Positions 19,652-29,328 of a DNA stretch of 64,000 nucleotides are shown piece by piece (position 1 is the stretch's first letter; the number at the start of each line of letters is the position of its first letter). The translations under genes were made by a program, and so were the position numbers. This stretch comes from Planctomycetota bacterium. GTDB taxonomy: Bacteria > Planctomycetota > Planctomycetia > Pirellulales > Pirellulaceae. The stretch covers positions 20,292 to 84,291 of the forward strand of contig JAPLNM010000143.1 in NCBI GenBank assembly GCA_026692845.1, read 5' to 3'. The notes beneath the pieces were generated by a model, which saw only the letters and a program-made list of their open reading frames with translations, ran no database searches and had not been told where the DNA came from.

Positions 19652-20690
19652 GGAGTCGACCGCTTTCGAGCGAGGCTCGGATCGTTTGTTTTTCTTGGCA
19701 GTAGAAGTTTCGCAGCAGGTCGATGGAGATTTTTAGTTCCTGGCGCGCATGACCCAAGGTCCAGCCACCGAGGTTTTCGATTGGGATTTGAGCGATGTCG
19801 GGAATTCCCATGGCTTTGCCGGCTTGGATTCCGAGGTCGAAGACTTGGAGTTTGGAGCCTGAGATACGGAAGGGTTCTGGGTACCAATGGGCGAGCGCTT
19901 TGCGCATCAGGACCCCATCGTCATCGCGGTATCGCGTTGCATTGCCCATGGTAAAGCCGATGACGAAGGCTTCGTCTTGGTCGAGCAGTCCACGTCCCAG
20001 GAGGATGTGTAGAACATCGTGGCGTCCGAGGGTGACTGCTCCTGGGAGCGCAACGGGGCTCGACGGGTTTTCCAAGCGTTGGATGACTTCGGGGATATCT
20101 ACATCGATGGCGCCTGGGAGGGCAGCGATTGCGTCGGAGATTTTGCGATCGTTATCGGACAGACCTGGGAACCAATGACCCCAGTAGTTGGTTTGGGTGT
20201 TGGAATCGATTTTTTTGCCGTCGAGCGTCCGGAAGAGCGATTCAGGATCGGCTAGGCGAGCGGATTGGCACAGAAAGGGATCTCGGCCGAGTTCTTTCGC
20301 GTCGGATAAGCATTGATGGGTTTCGTGCTTGATGATTTCCAGCAGGAGCTTGGACAAGGAGATTCGGGTGTGGTTTTGCGGATCGACGGGGAGACGATGG
20401 AGGGATTCGTAGCGTTCGATGGTCTGAGCGACCAGAGTGGGATGTTCCCAAAAAGGAGTTTTGCCGGGCGATTCGGCGTTGAGCAATCGCGTTTGCAGCG
20501 TGGCGAACTCGAGTTGGTCTTGGGCATCCCCGACGAGTTCCATGCAGATTTGTCGGTCCCACAGCAAGCACCAGTGTGCCGAGTGCAGCACGGCCTGGGT
20601 GTCCAGGCCGCAGCACGACGCGAGTTCGTTGAGTCGGTCGGTCCAGAAGATGGCTTGGGGTTCCGAACGCCAGGGCCGAGTCGGTAGCAT
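19602..20690 (-). CDS. Coq4-like protein
   Basis: A 362-residue soluble protein. Residues 224-240 read HDVLH, eleven residues, then Glu, an exact fit to the HDxxHx11E zinc motif of the Coq4 family, followed by the hydrophobic GFTMG segment typical of that family. Coq4 acts in ubiquinone biosynthesis. The N-terminal 200 residues show no domain I recognise. The link is therefore a motif-level inference, and a different quinone- or lipid-related role is possible. It is convergent with apbE with a 50-base overlap of coding ends. No neighbour is a quinone gene. Confidence 0.5.
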   Translation of the reverse strand: MLPTRPWRSEPQAIFWTDRLNELASCCGLDTQAVLHSAHWCLLWDRQICMELVGDAQDQLEFATLQTRLLNAESPGKTPFWEHPTLVAQTIERYESLHRLPVDPQNHTRISLSKLLLEIIKHETHQCLSDAKELGRDPFLCQSARLADPESLFRTLDGKKIDSNTQTNYWGHWFPGLSDNDRKISDAIAALPGAIDVDIPEVIQRLENPSSPVALPGAVTLGRHDVLHILLGRGLLDQDEAFVIGFTMGNATRYRDDDGVLMRKALAHWYPEPFRISGSKLQVFDLGIQAGKAMGIPDIAQIPIENLGGWTLGHARQELKISIDLLRNFYCQEKQTIRASLESGRLPNCPPQATTSARRDCS

Positions 20691-20796
20691 CGGTAAGTTC
20701 CTTTTACCGAATTCTAGGGAGTAGGAATCAGCGGGCCAAGGAGGCTCAGAGATTTACGGCCGAGGGAACGCATGCAGTTTTGGGTTCCAGGAGGAG

Positions 20797-21606
20797 TTAT
20801 CGCACCAGGAACATCGACTCGAGGGTTTCGGCAAAGGAGAGTTCCGGTTCGGGGACATTTTGTCCTGCGAGGTATTGTCTCCAGGCGTCGATATCGCCGC
20901 CGTAGCGTTTGCCGGTCAGTTCCCCGAGGGCTTGGGAGGCTTGGAATCGCACCGCGATGTTTCGATCGTCGAGTTTCGTGCCGAGGAATTGTTTGACCGC
21001 ATCGGAGTTGTGGCTTCCTAGGGCCCGGGTCGCAGAGAGTTTGACGTTGTTGCTAGTATCTGAGGAGGCCATGGAAATGAGGGTATTGGTCGAGGCCTCG
21101 AGTTGGCTATTTCGCAGGGTCGAGACAATCGCCATGCGAACTTTCTCGTTCTTGTCGTTCGCAAGTGGGATAAGAATTTCCAGGGCGTCGGGGTTTTGTT
21201 TGACAGGGTCAAGCGTCAGGACCGTTTCGCGTCGGATTTCGGGACTTGTTTCGCTCTTGAGCATTTGGCCGAGTTTCGAGATCCAGTCGTTTTGTTCCTG
21301 AGGGTCCATCGAGGCGAATTGGGTCCGCAGGAGACGAAGTTCATCGATGCGTTCGGAGAAGACCACAACTTTTTCGCGGTCCTGTTTCCATTGGCTTTGG
21401 ATGTAGGGATTGAGTTTTTTCATTTGGAAGAACGGGCCATCGATGCAACCTGACGAGAGGAGCATCAGGGCGAGGATTCCCGAGAGAATTCCTGAGAGAA
21501 TTCCCGAGTGGGTTCCCTGGGGGGCGGGCCGAGGCTGGTAAGGCAACATACGAACCTGGGGAATGGTTTGGGTGGGGTTGAACGAGTCATGACGCGAGCC
21601 AGTCAT
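20797..21606 (-). CDS. HEAT-repeat lipoprotein
   Basis: A 269-residue predicted lipoprotein. The lipobox LLSSGC ends a hydrophobic segment at about 35-54, which contains the repeated GILSGILSGIL encoded by three 12-bp DNA repeats near 21471-21508. After the Cys, residues 100-230 form HEAT-like helical pairs (SPEIRRETVLTL, NEKVRMAIVSTL, SNNVKLSATRALGSHNSDAVKQFL, NIAVRFQASQALGELTG), as in protein-scaffold domains. It probably sits in the outer membrane or periplasm as an adaptor. The leader before the lipobox is unusually long at about 50 residues, so an internal start (Met20) is possible. It is divergent from the HU gene. Confidence 0.75.
   Translation of the reverse strand: MTGSRHDSFNPTQTIPQVRMLPYQPRPAPQGTHSGILSGILSGILALMLLSSGCIDGPFFQMKKLNPYIQSQWKQDREKVVVFSERIDELRLLRTQFASMDPQEQNDWISKLGQMLKSETSPEIRRETVLTLDPVKQNPDALEILIPLANDKNEKVRMAIVSTLRNSQLEASTNTLISMASSDTSNNVKLSATRALGSHNSDAVKQFLGTKLDDRNIAVRFQASQALGELTGKRYGGDIDAWRQYLAGQNVPEPELSFAETLESMFLVR
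21471..21508. repeat. 12-bp tandem repeats in the lipoprotein signal sequence
   Basis: Three units close to gagagaattccy run in a row. On the minus strand they encode the Gly-Ile-Leu-Ser repeats of the signal peptide of the HEAT-repeat lipoprotein. The unit keeps the reading frame. Confidence 0.75.
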
Positions 21607-21898
21607 AGCAAAACTCAGCGGTGCGACTCCAGGTCAGAAGTGGCGAAGTGGGTTTGATCAATAAAACTTATGGTTTTTTCCTGGGGAGGAAAAAAGGGGT
21701 AAGGATTTGGTTTCGGAGTGAAGATTTGCGGGTTGTATGACCGAAAAGACCCATAACGATCGTCTGGATTGTCCGGTCGGCAGGGGTCATCCCGCTTGGG
21801 AATACCTTGACGGCTACGGAATATCGACCTAGACTTTTCGGCATTAAAGTCCAACTAGTAAAGGACTTAGGATGCCTTGAAGCGCGGGGGATTCTGTT

Positions 21899-22306
21899 GT
21901 GACAAAGAAAGAGATCGTGAAAACGATTTCCGATGAGACGGGCCTTAACCAGCAGCAGATCAAGCAGGTCGTACAAAAGACGTTCGACTCGATTGTTCAG
22001 ACGTTGGTGGAAGAGGGCCGGATTGAGCTGCGGAATTTTGGAGTTTTCCAGGTACGCCCACGGGCGGCTAGGAAAGCGCGGAATCCGCGGACGGGCAGAC
22101 AGGTAGAAGTCCCCGAAAAGTTCGTGGTGAGCTTCAAACCTGGGAAGGTCATGGAAGAGCGGGTCAATGCCATAGGCAGCACACCGCTTGCCCAAGCCAT
22201 TCGAGACGCAGTCGCATCTGGGCAACTGGAGCTAGCGTCGGAGGATGAGGAGGGGCCCGTGGTCGACGCGAGCCTGACGGAATCGGAGGGACGAACACAA
22301 GGATAG
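21899..22306 (+). CDS. HU-family DNA-binding protein
   Basis: A 135-residue nucleoid protein starting at GTG. Residues 1-90 match [37 protein letters not shown], the beta-arm core [41 protein letters not shown]. The DNA-intercalating Pro region (NPRTG) is present. An acidic tail of about 45 residues ([20 protein letters not shown]) goes beyond normal HU length (90 residues) and may modulate binding. It is first in a stretch followed 22 bases later by a small lipoprotein gene. Confidence 0.92.
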   Translation: MTKKEIVKTISDETGLNQQQIKQVVQKTFDSIVQTLVEEGRIELRNFGVFQVRPRAARKARNPRTGRQVEVPEKFVVSFKPGKVMEERVNAIGSTPLAQAIRDAVASGQLELASEDEEGPVVDASLTESEGRTQG

Positions 22307-22328
22307 CTTGTTCACGGAGTGAGAACCG

Positions 22329-22550
22329 ATGCGACGCCGAATACTGATGAGCTTGTTGTTGACGATGGCTACCGTACCGATGGTCGGCTGCGCCATACCG
22401 ATTTACTCCGCTTTGCCCGGACGCCGCGCCGAGCAGTTGATTTTCACGTCGGAAAACCTCAGGGCGATGGTCCAGGAGTGGGAGCGGTTTTGGTTTTTGG
22501 ATCAGCCTGACCACATGAGTCCTTATCGGACCCATGGCGGGGTGATTTAG
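22329..22550 (+). CDS. Small predicted lipoprotein
   Basis: A 73-residue protein with a basic start (MRRRILM), a hydrophobic stretch and a lipobox ending VGC at Cys21. The mature part is only about 52 residues (YSALPGRRAEQLIFTSENLRAMVQEWERFWFLDQPDHMSPYRTHGGV). A Shine-Dalgarno-like ggag lies about 10 bases upstream. Function unknown. It closely follows the HU gene and could share its transcript. Confidence 0.65.
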   Translation: MRRRILMSLLLTMATVPMVGCAIPIYSALPGRRAEQLIFTSENLRAMVQEWERFWFLDQPDHMSPYRTHGGVI

Positions 22551-22715
22551 GTTTCGGAAGAACCGGTCGATTGGTTCCTGGGTGGATCTGGCTGGTTTGC
22601 AGGAATTACGATACCCTAACGGGTCTTGGGTGCATCGGAGTAGTTGATGCATCTTGGGGCACGGATAGAGCGACGGCGAGCGATTGCCGTCGAGCGACAG
22701 GGTGTTGTGATCGCA

Positions 22716-23534
22716 ATGAACTCACGAAACGCAGGCCGAACCGACCGTCGAAAGATGCCTTGGGGTGTGACGGTCGTTGAGTTATTGGTCGTCGTATCGA
22801 TCATGGGGATCTTAGCCGCGCTTCTTTTGCCTGCGGTTCAAAGTGCGCGCGAGATGGCGCGTCAGGTACAGTGCCAGAACAATCTTCGGCAGGTAGGTCT
22901 AGCTCTTCACAACTACCATTCGGTGCTCCGGACGTTGCCACCTGGGTGCATGCAGTGGCGGCCGTTTAACGGACCACGTTTTCTCAAGAACTATGCGTGG
23001 TCGGCCCTGATATTGCCTTATATGGAGGCCCAGAGCGTCCATCGGCTGGTGGATTTCGACCATCCATTTGACCATCCGATCAATGCGACGGCACGGAAGA
23101 CCAGCGTCGCGACTTATGTATGTCCAAGTGTGCCGACGGTCGAAGGCAAAACGGGCAAGACCGACTATGGTGGTCTCTATGGGCAGCGGATCACCACACG
23201 GATCAACACCGACAACGGAGTATTCGTTTACAACCAGCCTTACAAGTTTCGGGACATACGCGATGGTCTGACGTTCACTGCGGCGGTTGCCGAGGACACG
23301 GGCGGTCCCGACGGCGAGTGGATCAACGGGAGCAACATTTTTGAGCAATCGGGTGGGATCAACGACCCGAGGGCGTGGGCTATGGACAACGAGATCCGAT
23401 CCCACCACCGCAACGGAGCGATGGTTTTGTTTGCTTGTGGCAGGACGCTTTTTGTGTCGAATCATTGCAAGCTAGACGTCTTGGCGGCGATGATTACCAG
23501 AAGCGGCCAGGAGGACTGGAAGCTCGACGATTGA
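22716..23534 (+). CDS. DUF1559 pilin-like protein
   Basis: A 272-residue protein of the DUF1559 family that is greatly expanded in planctomycetes. The N terminus has a type IV pilin-type signal: basic leader, then [51 protein letters not shown], with the Glu at position +5 of the pilin segment. The C-terminal part ends with a [12 protein letters not shown]... segment usual for the family. I place the start at ATG 22716 to give a short leader; the frame is open from 22644. The role is probably extracellular, unknown. Confidence 0.85.
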   Translation: MNSRNAGRTDRRKMPWGVTVVELLVVVSIMGILAALLLPAVQSAREMARQVQCQNNLRQVGLALHNYHSVLRTLPPGCMQWRPFNGPRFLKNYAWSALILPYMEAQSVHRLVDFDHPFDHPINATARKTSVATYVCPSVPTVEGKTGKTDYGGLYGQRITTRINTDNGVFVYNQPYKFRDIRDGLTFTAAVAEDTGGPDGEWINGSNIFEQSGGINDPRAWAMDNEIRSHHRNGAMVLFACGRTLFVSNHCKLDVLAAMITRSGQEDWKLDD

Positions 23535-23553
23535 TTCATTGGCTGCTTGAAGC

Positions 23554-24456
23554 TCAATGCGTCGCATCAAGCGGCGCGTCAGGTGCATCATTGGGCGAAT
23601 CTGGGGCATTGAGCCAGTTCGAGCCAGCCAATTCGATCGATTTGGAGCGACCGCAGGCGTTTTGAACGCAGTCGTTCAGAACGCGTTGGATCCATTGGTC
23701 TGCGATTTGGCGATCCGAACGACCGTCATGGAGTTCGAGCTGTTCGAGCCCCCAGATGTCTGGGGCTCCCAGGAAGACTTTTACCGAGGTGGGCATAAAA
23801 AGTGGGCTGATGACCGACGCGCCCATGCGAGCGCCCTGGATCCAGATGGGGATCAAGGGAACGCGACTGCGCAGGGCCACGAGTGCTGCCCCGGGACGCA
23901 CGGCTATCCAATCCTGTTCGGTCCGATTGATGCGGCCTTCGGGAAACATCCCCACAAAGCGCCCCTGCTTAGCCAACGCGATCGCACGTTTGGTCGATGC
24001 GGTATCGATTCCTCCACGGTTGGTCGGGATGCATTGAAAGAATCGGAGCAGTTGACCGACCAGGGGGACTTTGAAATACTCCCCGGCGACCATCCAGTGG
24101 ACCCGATCGCCGGCGGCCAGTTGGATAAAGCACGGATCGACCGAGGCGCGATGGTTGGCAACGAGCACCGCGCCGCGATGTTTGCGGGTCCCGAAGTAGG
24201 GTGGTCGGTCGCTCGCCTCGGGATTGAGCAAGTCCGGAGTATCGGCAATGAGCAATCGCGAGGGGTTCCATTTGCCGGTCGTTGGTTCGTTTCGAAAGAT
24301 TTCAGCTCCCCACAGGTAGCGGGCCATGAGGTAGATCGGCCCGTAGAGGATGCGTTCCCAGGGGGAGTACTTTCCGGGTCGCAGCAGCAGCCAGGCCAGT
24401 ACAGCGCCAAGAGCGCCCAGGACCAGCAAAAGAAAATTTAATGCCGTAGGGGCCAT
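23554..24456 (-). CDS. 1-acyl-sn-glycerol-3-phosphate acyltransferase (PlsC family)
   Basis: A roughly 300-residue PlsC-type acyltransferase, which forms phosphatidic acid at the inner membrane. The catalytic motif NHRASVD (H-x4-D) and the substrate motif FPEGRINR are clear, followed by the typical proline-containing segment (VPLIPIWIQGA). A membrane helix at about 5-27 anchors the N terminus. I use the ATG at 24456; an ATG at 24501 gives 15 extra residues. The gene is convergent with the DUF1559 gene, 19 bases between ends. Confidence 0.85.
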   Translation of the reverse strand: MAPTALNFLLLVLGALGAVLAWLLLRPGKYSPWERILYGPIYLMARYLWGAEIFRNEPTTGKWNPSRLLIADTPDLLNPEASDRPPYFGTRKHRGAVLVANHRASVDPCFIQLAAGDRVHWMVAGEYFKVPLVGQLLRFFQCIPTNRGGIDTASTKRAIALAKQGRFVGMFPEGRINRTEQDWIAVRPGAALVALRSRVPLIPIWIQGARMGASVISPLFMPTSVKVFLGAPDIWGLEQLELHDGRSDRQIADQWIQRVLNDCVQNACGRSKSIELAGSNWLNAPDSPNDAPDAPLDATH

Positions 24457-24976
24457 AATCAAGCTTTCGACGCGATGTGGCTTAAGTCCATATCGGGTCA
24501 TTAGTTAGGGAGTCTTCAGGTCGACAATCGCGCGGAGCGCGATTCGATTTATCAATAAAAATGCTAGCAAATCGCCGAGTTTTTTGGGGGGTGCACGGAG
24601 AGAATTCGGGAAAAATAGGTAGTCAATCTGCCCCCCTTTCGGTTATTGTAAAGGGACATTCTCCAGCTCGAACCATAGCCGGTCGGGACGTAGGATGCCT
24701 GGACCATCGAAGCGATGTGAGGGTCCTTTTTTGGGTAGCAACTGAGTCTCGCGGCCACGGGCTCAGAGCGTCAACTTCCTAAGCAGAGGGGGTTGCCCAA
24801 AAATTGGGATATCACTGACGCTCGAAAACGACCGAACTTTAGGGTTCGGTTTACCAGCACGGCGCGTTGAATGGAATATCAGAGTGCATGCTGCGATGGG
24901 GGAAATGGTGGAAATGAAGCCACCGGGACCTTGGAACCCAGTGCATCCTCCCCGACCGGCCTTTTTTTTCTCTTCT
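24457..24976. other. Intergenic stretch between plsC-like gene and rsmH
   Basis: About 500 bases of mostly non-coding DNA between divergent genes. It should hold promoters for both. I see no clear boxes, repeats or RNA gene; small open frames here look like chance. Confidence 0.3.
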
Positions 24977-26020
24977 ATGCCTTCGATCCACATCCCAGTC
25001 CTTCTTGAACCGATTCTCCGCGAGTGGCTCGGGGGATTGAATCCTGAGTCACCCCATCGCGGTCCATTGGTGATTGTCGATGGAACTTTCGGGGGTGGTG
25101 GGCATTCGCTCGAGATTGCCAAGCGTCTTCGGTCGGGGGATCGGATTCTTGGGATTGACCGCGACCCTAGGGCGATCAGCGATTTTATTTCGTCGCATGC
25201 TCATAACCCTCGGATTGCTAGCGGTGAGGCTTTGGATCCTCAAAGGCTCGGGCTTGACGAGCAATGGGGGCTTGAGGGTTTGGAGCTTGCTTCGGGTTGT
25301 CATTTGACGTTGGCCTGTGGATCGTACTGCAACTTGGGGGATTTGCTCGGGGGGCTTGGGATTCCCAGGGTGCATGGGATTTTATTGGATCTTGGATTAT
25401 CGAGCGATCAGTTGGCCGACGAGGAGCGTGGTTTTTCCTTCCGGCTCGATGCGCCATTGGATTTGCGGTTCGACATGACGGTGGGGATACCGGCATGGAA
25501 GTGGCTCCAGCAGCACAGCGATACGGAGATCGCCGATGCGATATATCAGTTTGGAGAGGAACGCTTGAGTCGCAGGATCGCCAGGTCGATCGTCGAGCAG
25601 AATCGCACCGCGCCGATTCAGACGAGCAAGCAGCTTGCGGATTTGATCCATCGGGTCGTACCCGGTCGGGTCCATGGCCGGGTCGACTCGGCGACGCGAA
25701 CGTTTCAGGCGTTGCGGATTGTGGTCAATCGGGAGCTTGAGCATGTCGAGGCTGGACTGGAGCGATTGCCAGGGGTCCTTTCGGTGCCCTCCGAGGGGTC
25801 TTCGGACCCAGGTGGTCGATGGTCTGAGCCGGCTGGCAGGCTGGCAGTCATCTCCTTTCATTCGCTTGAGGATCGGTTGGTCAAGAATGCGATACGCGAC
25901 GATGCGAGGCTTGAGAATTTAACCAAAAAACCGTTGGTAGCCACGCAAGCCGAGACCGATTCGAATCCGCGAAGTCGATCTGCTAAATTGCGTATTGCGG
26001 CTCGGATCTGCGAATCCTAA
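24977..26020 (+). CDS. rsmH: 16S rRNA (cytosine(1402)-N(4))-methyltransferase
   Basis: RsmH (MraW) methylates N4 of C1402 in 16S rRNA using SAM. The 347-residue product starts MPSIHIPVLLEPILREWL, has the SAM motif VDGTFGGGGHS, IDRDPRAI, the GILLDLGLSSDQL segment and the C-terminal LAVISFHSLEDRLVK. I start at 24977, where similarity begins; the frame is open from 24884. It is slightly long (E. coli 313) owing to loops. It is not beside mraZ or fts genes, so the usual division cluster is not intact here. Confidence 0.93.
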   Translation: MPSIHIPVLLEPILREWLGGLNPESPHRGPLVIVDGTFGGGGHSLEIAKRLRSGDRILGIDRDPRAISDFISSHAHNPRIASGEALDPQRLGLDEQWGLEGLELASGCHLTLACGSYCNLGDLLGGLGIPRVHGILLDLGLSSDQLADEERGFSFRLDAPLDLRFDMTVGIPAWKWLQQHSDTEIADAIYQFGEERLSRRIARSIVEQNRTAPIQTSKQLADLIHRVVPGRVHGRVDSATRTFQALRIVVNRELEHVEAGLERLPGVLSVPSEGSSDPGGRWSEPAGRLAVISFHSLEDRLVKNAIRDDARLENLTKKPLVATQAETDSNPRSRSAKLRIAARICES

Positions 26021-26056
26021 GTTCCCTTTAGGAGCCTATCGAACAGGTCCTTATTC

Positions 26057-27013
26057 ATGAAGCTGCAGGATTCAACATCGACAGAAGTCTCGGATGGACC
26101 ACGGGTGGTTCCCAGTTGGCATGCGGGCTTTGGCTGGGGGCCAATTCTTTGCGCGACCGCAGCGGTACTTTGGAGCACGAGTGCTTTTTTTGCCAGATCG
26201 CCCGAGTTTGATCGATGGCCCTTGGAGTATCGGGGAGCGACGTTAGCGTTTTGGCGAGCGGTCTTTGCGCTATGCATCTTGGTACCGTTGGTGCGCAAGG
26301 TGACCTGGGCTTGGCAGCTGGTCCCGATGACGATTTGTTTTGCGATGATGAATTGGACCTATTTGACCGCGTTGGTCAGCGGTCCGCCGGCCAATGCGAT
26401 TTGGCTTCAGAATCTCGCCCCGGTTTGGGTGATGTTGGCGACGGTGTTTTGGTTTCGCGAGCCGACGCTACGGAGCGATTGGTGGATGTTGGGCTGGTGC
26501 ATTGGAGGGGTGTTGTTTCTTTTGGTCATGGAGCTGAGCCACGTTCGAGCCAGTCCCTCGGATCGGTGGTGGTCGCCTTGGTTGGCTTTGGCCAGTGGAG
26601 TGCTTTATGCGGGGGTGATTTTGTCCTTGCGTTCGTTGAGGCATTTGGATTCGGCTTGGCTCATTGCCTTGAATCACTTGGTCACAGCCATGGTGATGTT
26701 TCCCTTGGTTTGGAGTTTTGGGGTGGAGAATCCCAGCGGATGGATGTGGCCGTTGTTGGTAGGCATTGGCGTATTGCAGATGGGGACACCCTATTGGCTT
26801 TTTGCGCAGGGCCTGCGAACGACCCCCAGTCACATCGCGAGTTTGATTACACTATTGGAGCCGGTTTTGTTGCCCTTGTGGGTGCATTGGTTGCGACATG
26901 GGCAGCCGGACTACCGACCACCAAGTTGGTGGACGTGGGTCGGTGGGTTGATGATTCTCGTGGGCTTATGCATACGGTATTTTCCTCGTCGCGGAGCAGA
27001 AGGTCATGAGTGA
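26057..27013 (+). CDS. EamA/DMT-family transporter
   Basis: A 318-residue membrane protein with ten predicted helices in two EamA halves: PILCATAAVLWSTSAFFAR at the first helix, ANAIWLQNLAPVWVMLATVFWFREP (the first-half signature) and HIASLITLLEPVLLPLWVHW (second half). Members export or import metabolites such as amino acids; substrate unknown. It starts 36 bases after rsmH and its last 8 bases overlap the next gene, so these genes may be one transcript. Confidence 0.88.
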   Translation: MKLQDSTSTEVSDGPRVVPSWHAGFGWGPILCATAAVLWSTSAFFARSPEFDRWPLEYRGATLAFWRAVFALCILVPLVRKVTWAWQLVPMTICFAMMNWTYLTALVSGPPANAIWLQNLAPVWVMLATVFWFREPTLRSDWWMLGWCIGGVLFLLVMELSHVRASPSDRWWSPWLALASGVLYAGVILSLRSLRHLDSAWLIALNHLVTAMVMFPLVWSFGVENPSGWMWPLLVGIGVLQMGTPYWLFAQGLRTTPSHIASLITLLEPVLLPLWVHWLRHGQPDYRPPSWWTWVGGLMILVGLCIRYFPRRGAEGHE

Positions 27014-27590
27014 GTCTTTGGACAAAGAGCGTCAGGCGATGCACGATGCGTTTTTTGCGGATCGGGATCAAGAGCTCTTGGAGTATCTTGGTCAACAGGG
27101 GGTTAGCCAGTCCGACCAAAGGCGCGTTGCATTGGAGCAGGCCGCAGGGGTCCGGGATCCGGAGGTCCTCACGAGGCTCGAGCAGCTAGGGGTGGGACCT
27201 TCGGCGATGACGGCCTTTACGCTTTTACCCTTGGTTCGTTTGGCATGGGCCGACACGAAAATTTCTCAGGCGGAGTTTGCAGCGTTGCTCAAGGCATCCG
27301 AGGAGGATGGGATCGTTTATGGGACCCCATCGTATCGCTTGCTCAGTCGTTGGCTCGACGAGCGGCCTAGCGAGCCGATGATCGAGGCATGGATCGCCTA
27401 TGCCGAGGCTTTGTCCAAAGAGCTTGACGAGACGAGCCTGGAGGTCATGCGCCAAGCGACGATCGAGCGTGCCAAACGAATCGCACAGGCTTCCGGAGGC
27501 ATCTTGGGTTTGGGGGATAAGACCTCGCACGACGAGCGCAATGCGTTGTTGGATTTGCAGCGGGCGTTGACCAAGCAGGCTAGAGGCTAG
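27006..27590 (+). CDS. Helical hypothetical protein, possibly TerB-like
   Basis: A 194-residue, helix-rich soluble protein. The segment TLLPLVRLAWADTKISQAEFAALLKASEEDGI resembles the TerB fold core (acidic, LAxADGxISxxE), but the match is weak and the tellurite connection is not implied. Later helices (MIEAWIAYAEALSKEL) support an all-alpha fold. It overlaps EamA by 8 bases and is followed by the DUF4261-like gene. Confidence 0.55.
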   Translation: MSESLDKERQAMHDAFFADRDQELLEYLGQQGVSQSDQRRVALEQAAGVRDPEVLTRLEQLGVGPSAMTAFTLLPLVRLAWADTKISQAEFAALLKASEEDGIVYGTPSYRLLSRWLDERPSEPMIEAWIAYAEALSKELDETSLEVMRQATIERAKRIAQASGGILGLGDKTSHDERNALLDLQRALTKQARG

Positions 27591-27632
27591 AGGTCAGTCT
27601 AATGATATTGGTTTTTGATAGACAGGAACATC

Positions 27633-28448
27633 ATGTCGCTTTTTGATCGATTCCGCAGGAATAAGTCCCCTAAGAAAAAGCAAGCGGCCAACGAGCATGC
27701 TCCGAGGCATTGTTTTGTGTTGTGCAAGACGACCCAGGCGGGCGATCCGGCCTTAGCATCCCGAGCCGTCGCAAGGGTGTTTGGTCGAGGGTACTCGGTC
27801 GACTGTAGCGATCCGAACATTTTCGTCGTTCAGCGCGGTCAAGACACGGTTGGTTTTTTGGCGCACATGCCCGTACCGATTCCGGGTCAGGAGGCTCAGA
27901 ACAATGCCGACGGGAATTTCTTGTGGCCCGAGGGCAAGCAAGAGGCAGCCGAGCACCAGTCGCATGTGATTGTCACGACGATGCATTCGGGGGACGAACC
28001 GCCGGTCGAGGCGGCATTGGAAGTGACCCGTCTGGCCTTGGTCGCCTTGGAGATCTTCGATGGACTCGGGGTTTACTGGGGGAATGCCAACGTGTGCAAT
28101 TCCCGGTCGGTCTTCGAGAGCTTTAGCAAGGGAATGTCTCTCGAACAGGTCCCGGTTCCGCTTTGGCTTCGGTTTCAATTCGTCCGTGGTGCCGACGACG
28201 AGGTCGGCATGTATACCCTTGGGATGCAACAATTCAACCTGATGGATCTGGAGGTCGATCGGTGCAAGCTATCGGCCGAGGATCTGTTCGAATTCATTTC
28301 GAACATCGCCCATTACTTGATTCAGAATGGTCCGGTGATTGCTGACGGCAATACCGTCGGTGGCGATGCGGAGCAACAGATCCTAGTGCGGCATCATCCG
28401 AGCATGCTCGACGAGACCAAGACGGTCTACAAGATCCTCTTCGATTGA
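27633..28448 (+). CDS. DUF4261-like protein
   Basis: A 271-residue soluble protein beginning MSLFDRFRRNKSPKKKQ, a basic tail before a folded domain. The domain has strands around HCFVLCKTTQ, FVVQRGQDTVGFLAHMPVPIPG, VIVTTMHSGDEPP and a C-terminal part with YWGNANVCN. This resembles DUF4261 proteins; function unknown. Met at 27633 is chosen because it opens the folded region; 27615 is also possible. It is convergent with deoC, 32 bases apart. Confidence 0.6.
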   Translation: MSLFDRFRRNKSPKKKQAANEHAPRHCFVLCKTTQAGDPALASRAVARVFGRGYSVDCSDPNIFVVQRGQDTVGFLAHMPVPIPGQEAQNNADGNFLWPEGKQEAAEHQSHVIVTTMHSGDEPPVEAALEVTRLALVALEIFDGLGVYWGNANVCNSRSVFESFSKGMSLEQVPVPLWLRFQFVRGADDEVGMYTLGMQQFNLMDLEVDRCKLSAEDLFEFISNIAHYLIQNGPVIADGNTVGGDAEQQILVRHHPSMLDETKTVYKILFD

Positions 28449-28480
28449 GTATGGGTTGAATGGTTTTCTAGTTGGTCAGA

Positions 28481-29215
28481 TCAATAGTTCGGGTTGTTCG
28501 ACGAGGGTTCAGTGGGCATGAGGATAGGGTCTAGTCCTAGCGATGCGCGCGCCGGATCGAGGAGTTCTCGAGTGCGGCTTGACCCGCAACGCGAGACGCC
28601 CAGTTGCCGTACGGCCAGGAGCGTGGCCAGATCGCGCACGCCACCGGCGGCTTTGACCTCGATTCCTGGAGCGACGTGTTGGCGCATGAGTTTGAGGTCC
28701 TCGATCGTGGCGCCTGAGGGTCCATATCCAGTGGAGGTTTTGACCCAGTCGACGTTTACTTCGCTACAGATTCGGCAGAGTTCGATTTTGTGGAGGTCTT
28801 GTAGGTAGCAGTTTTCGAAGATGACTTTGATTTTTTGGCCGGCATCGTGGGCCAGTTCGGTGAGCATAGCGATTTCGTCGCGGACGAAGTCCCATTGGAG
28901 GCTCAGGACCTGGCTGATGTTCACGACGACATCGAGTTCTTGGCAACCGTCATCCAGAGCGGCGATGGTTTCGAGTCGTTTGATCGAGGGGCGGTTTGCA
29001 CCGTGAGGGAATCCGATGGTCGTCGAGGATTTGACGTTGGAACCAGCCAGTCGGCTCGAGGCGCGTTTGAGGTAGTAGGGCATGATGCAGACGCTGGCGA
29101 CATCGTAAGCGATGGCAAGATCGATACCGCGCTCGAGGTCCTCGATCGTCAGGGTGGGGACCAGTAGGGAGTGGTCGATCATCTTGGCGAGGTCTAGGTA
29201 GGAATAATTTGCCAT
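28481..29215 (-). CDS. deoC: Deoxyribose-phosphate aldolase
   Basis: A 244-residue DeoC that cleaves 2-deoxyribose-5-phosphate to glyceraldehyde-3-phosphate and acetaldehyde through a Lys Schiff base. Motifs: IDHSLLVPTLT at the start, ELDVVVNI, VKTSTGYGPSGATIEDL (the Schiff-base Lys in KTSTG), VKAAGGVRD (second Lys) and a GSSRT C-terminal phosphate segment. Length is near the usual 220-260. It probably works in nucleoside salvage. No other deo gene is adjacent. It faces away from the PhoD gene. Confidence 0.93.
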   Translation of the reverse strand: MANYSYLDLAKMIDHSLLVPTLTIEDLERGIDLAIAYDVASVCIMPYYLKRASSRLAGSNVKSSTTIGFPHGANRPSIKRLETIAALDDGCQELDVVVNISQVLSLQWDFVRDEIAMLTELAHDAGQKIKVIFENCYLQDLHKIELCRICSEVNVDWVKTSTGYGPSGATIEDLKLMRQHVAPGIEVKAAGGVRDLATLLAVRQLGVSRCGSSRTRELLDPARASLGLDPILMPTEPSSNNPNY

Positions 29216-29328
29216 AGCTTCATTTCCTGATTCTTGAATGGGATAGGCTGTTCAAGGTATAACAGTGGCCCAAGTTTGGGCATGGCTTGCCTGCCGGATC
29301 GAGAAGAAATTTCCAGAAAGATTTTATC

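Noticed and set aside
23557..24441. Plus-strand 294-residue frame opposite the PlsC-family gene
   Set aside because: The PlsC motifs are on the minus strand; this frame has no recognisable domain and is a shadow.
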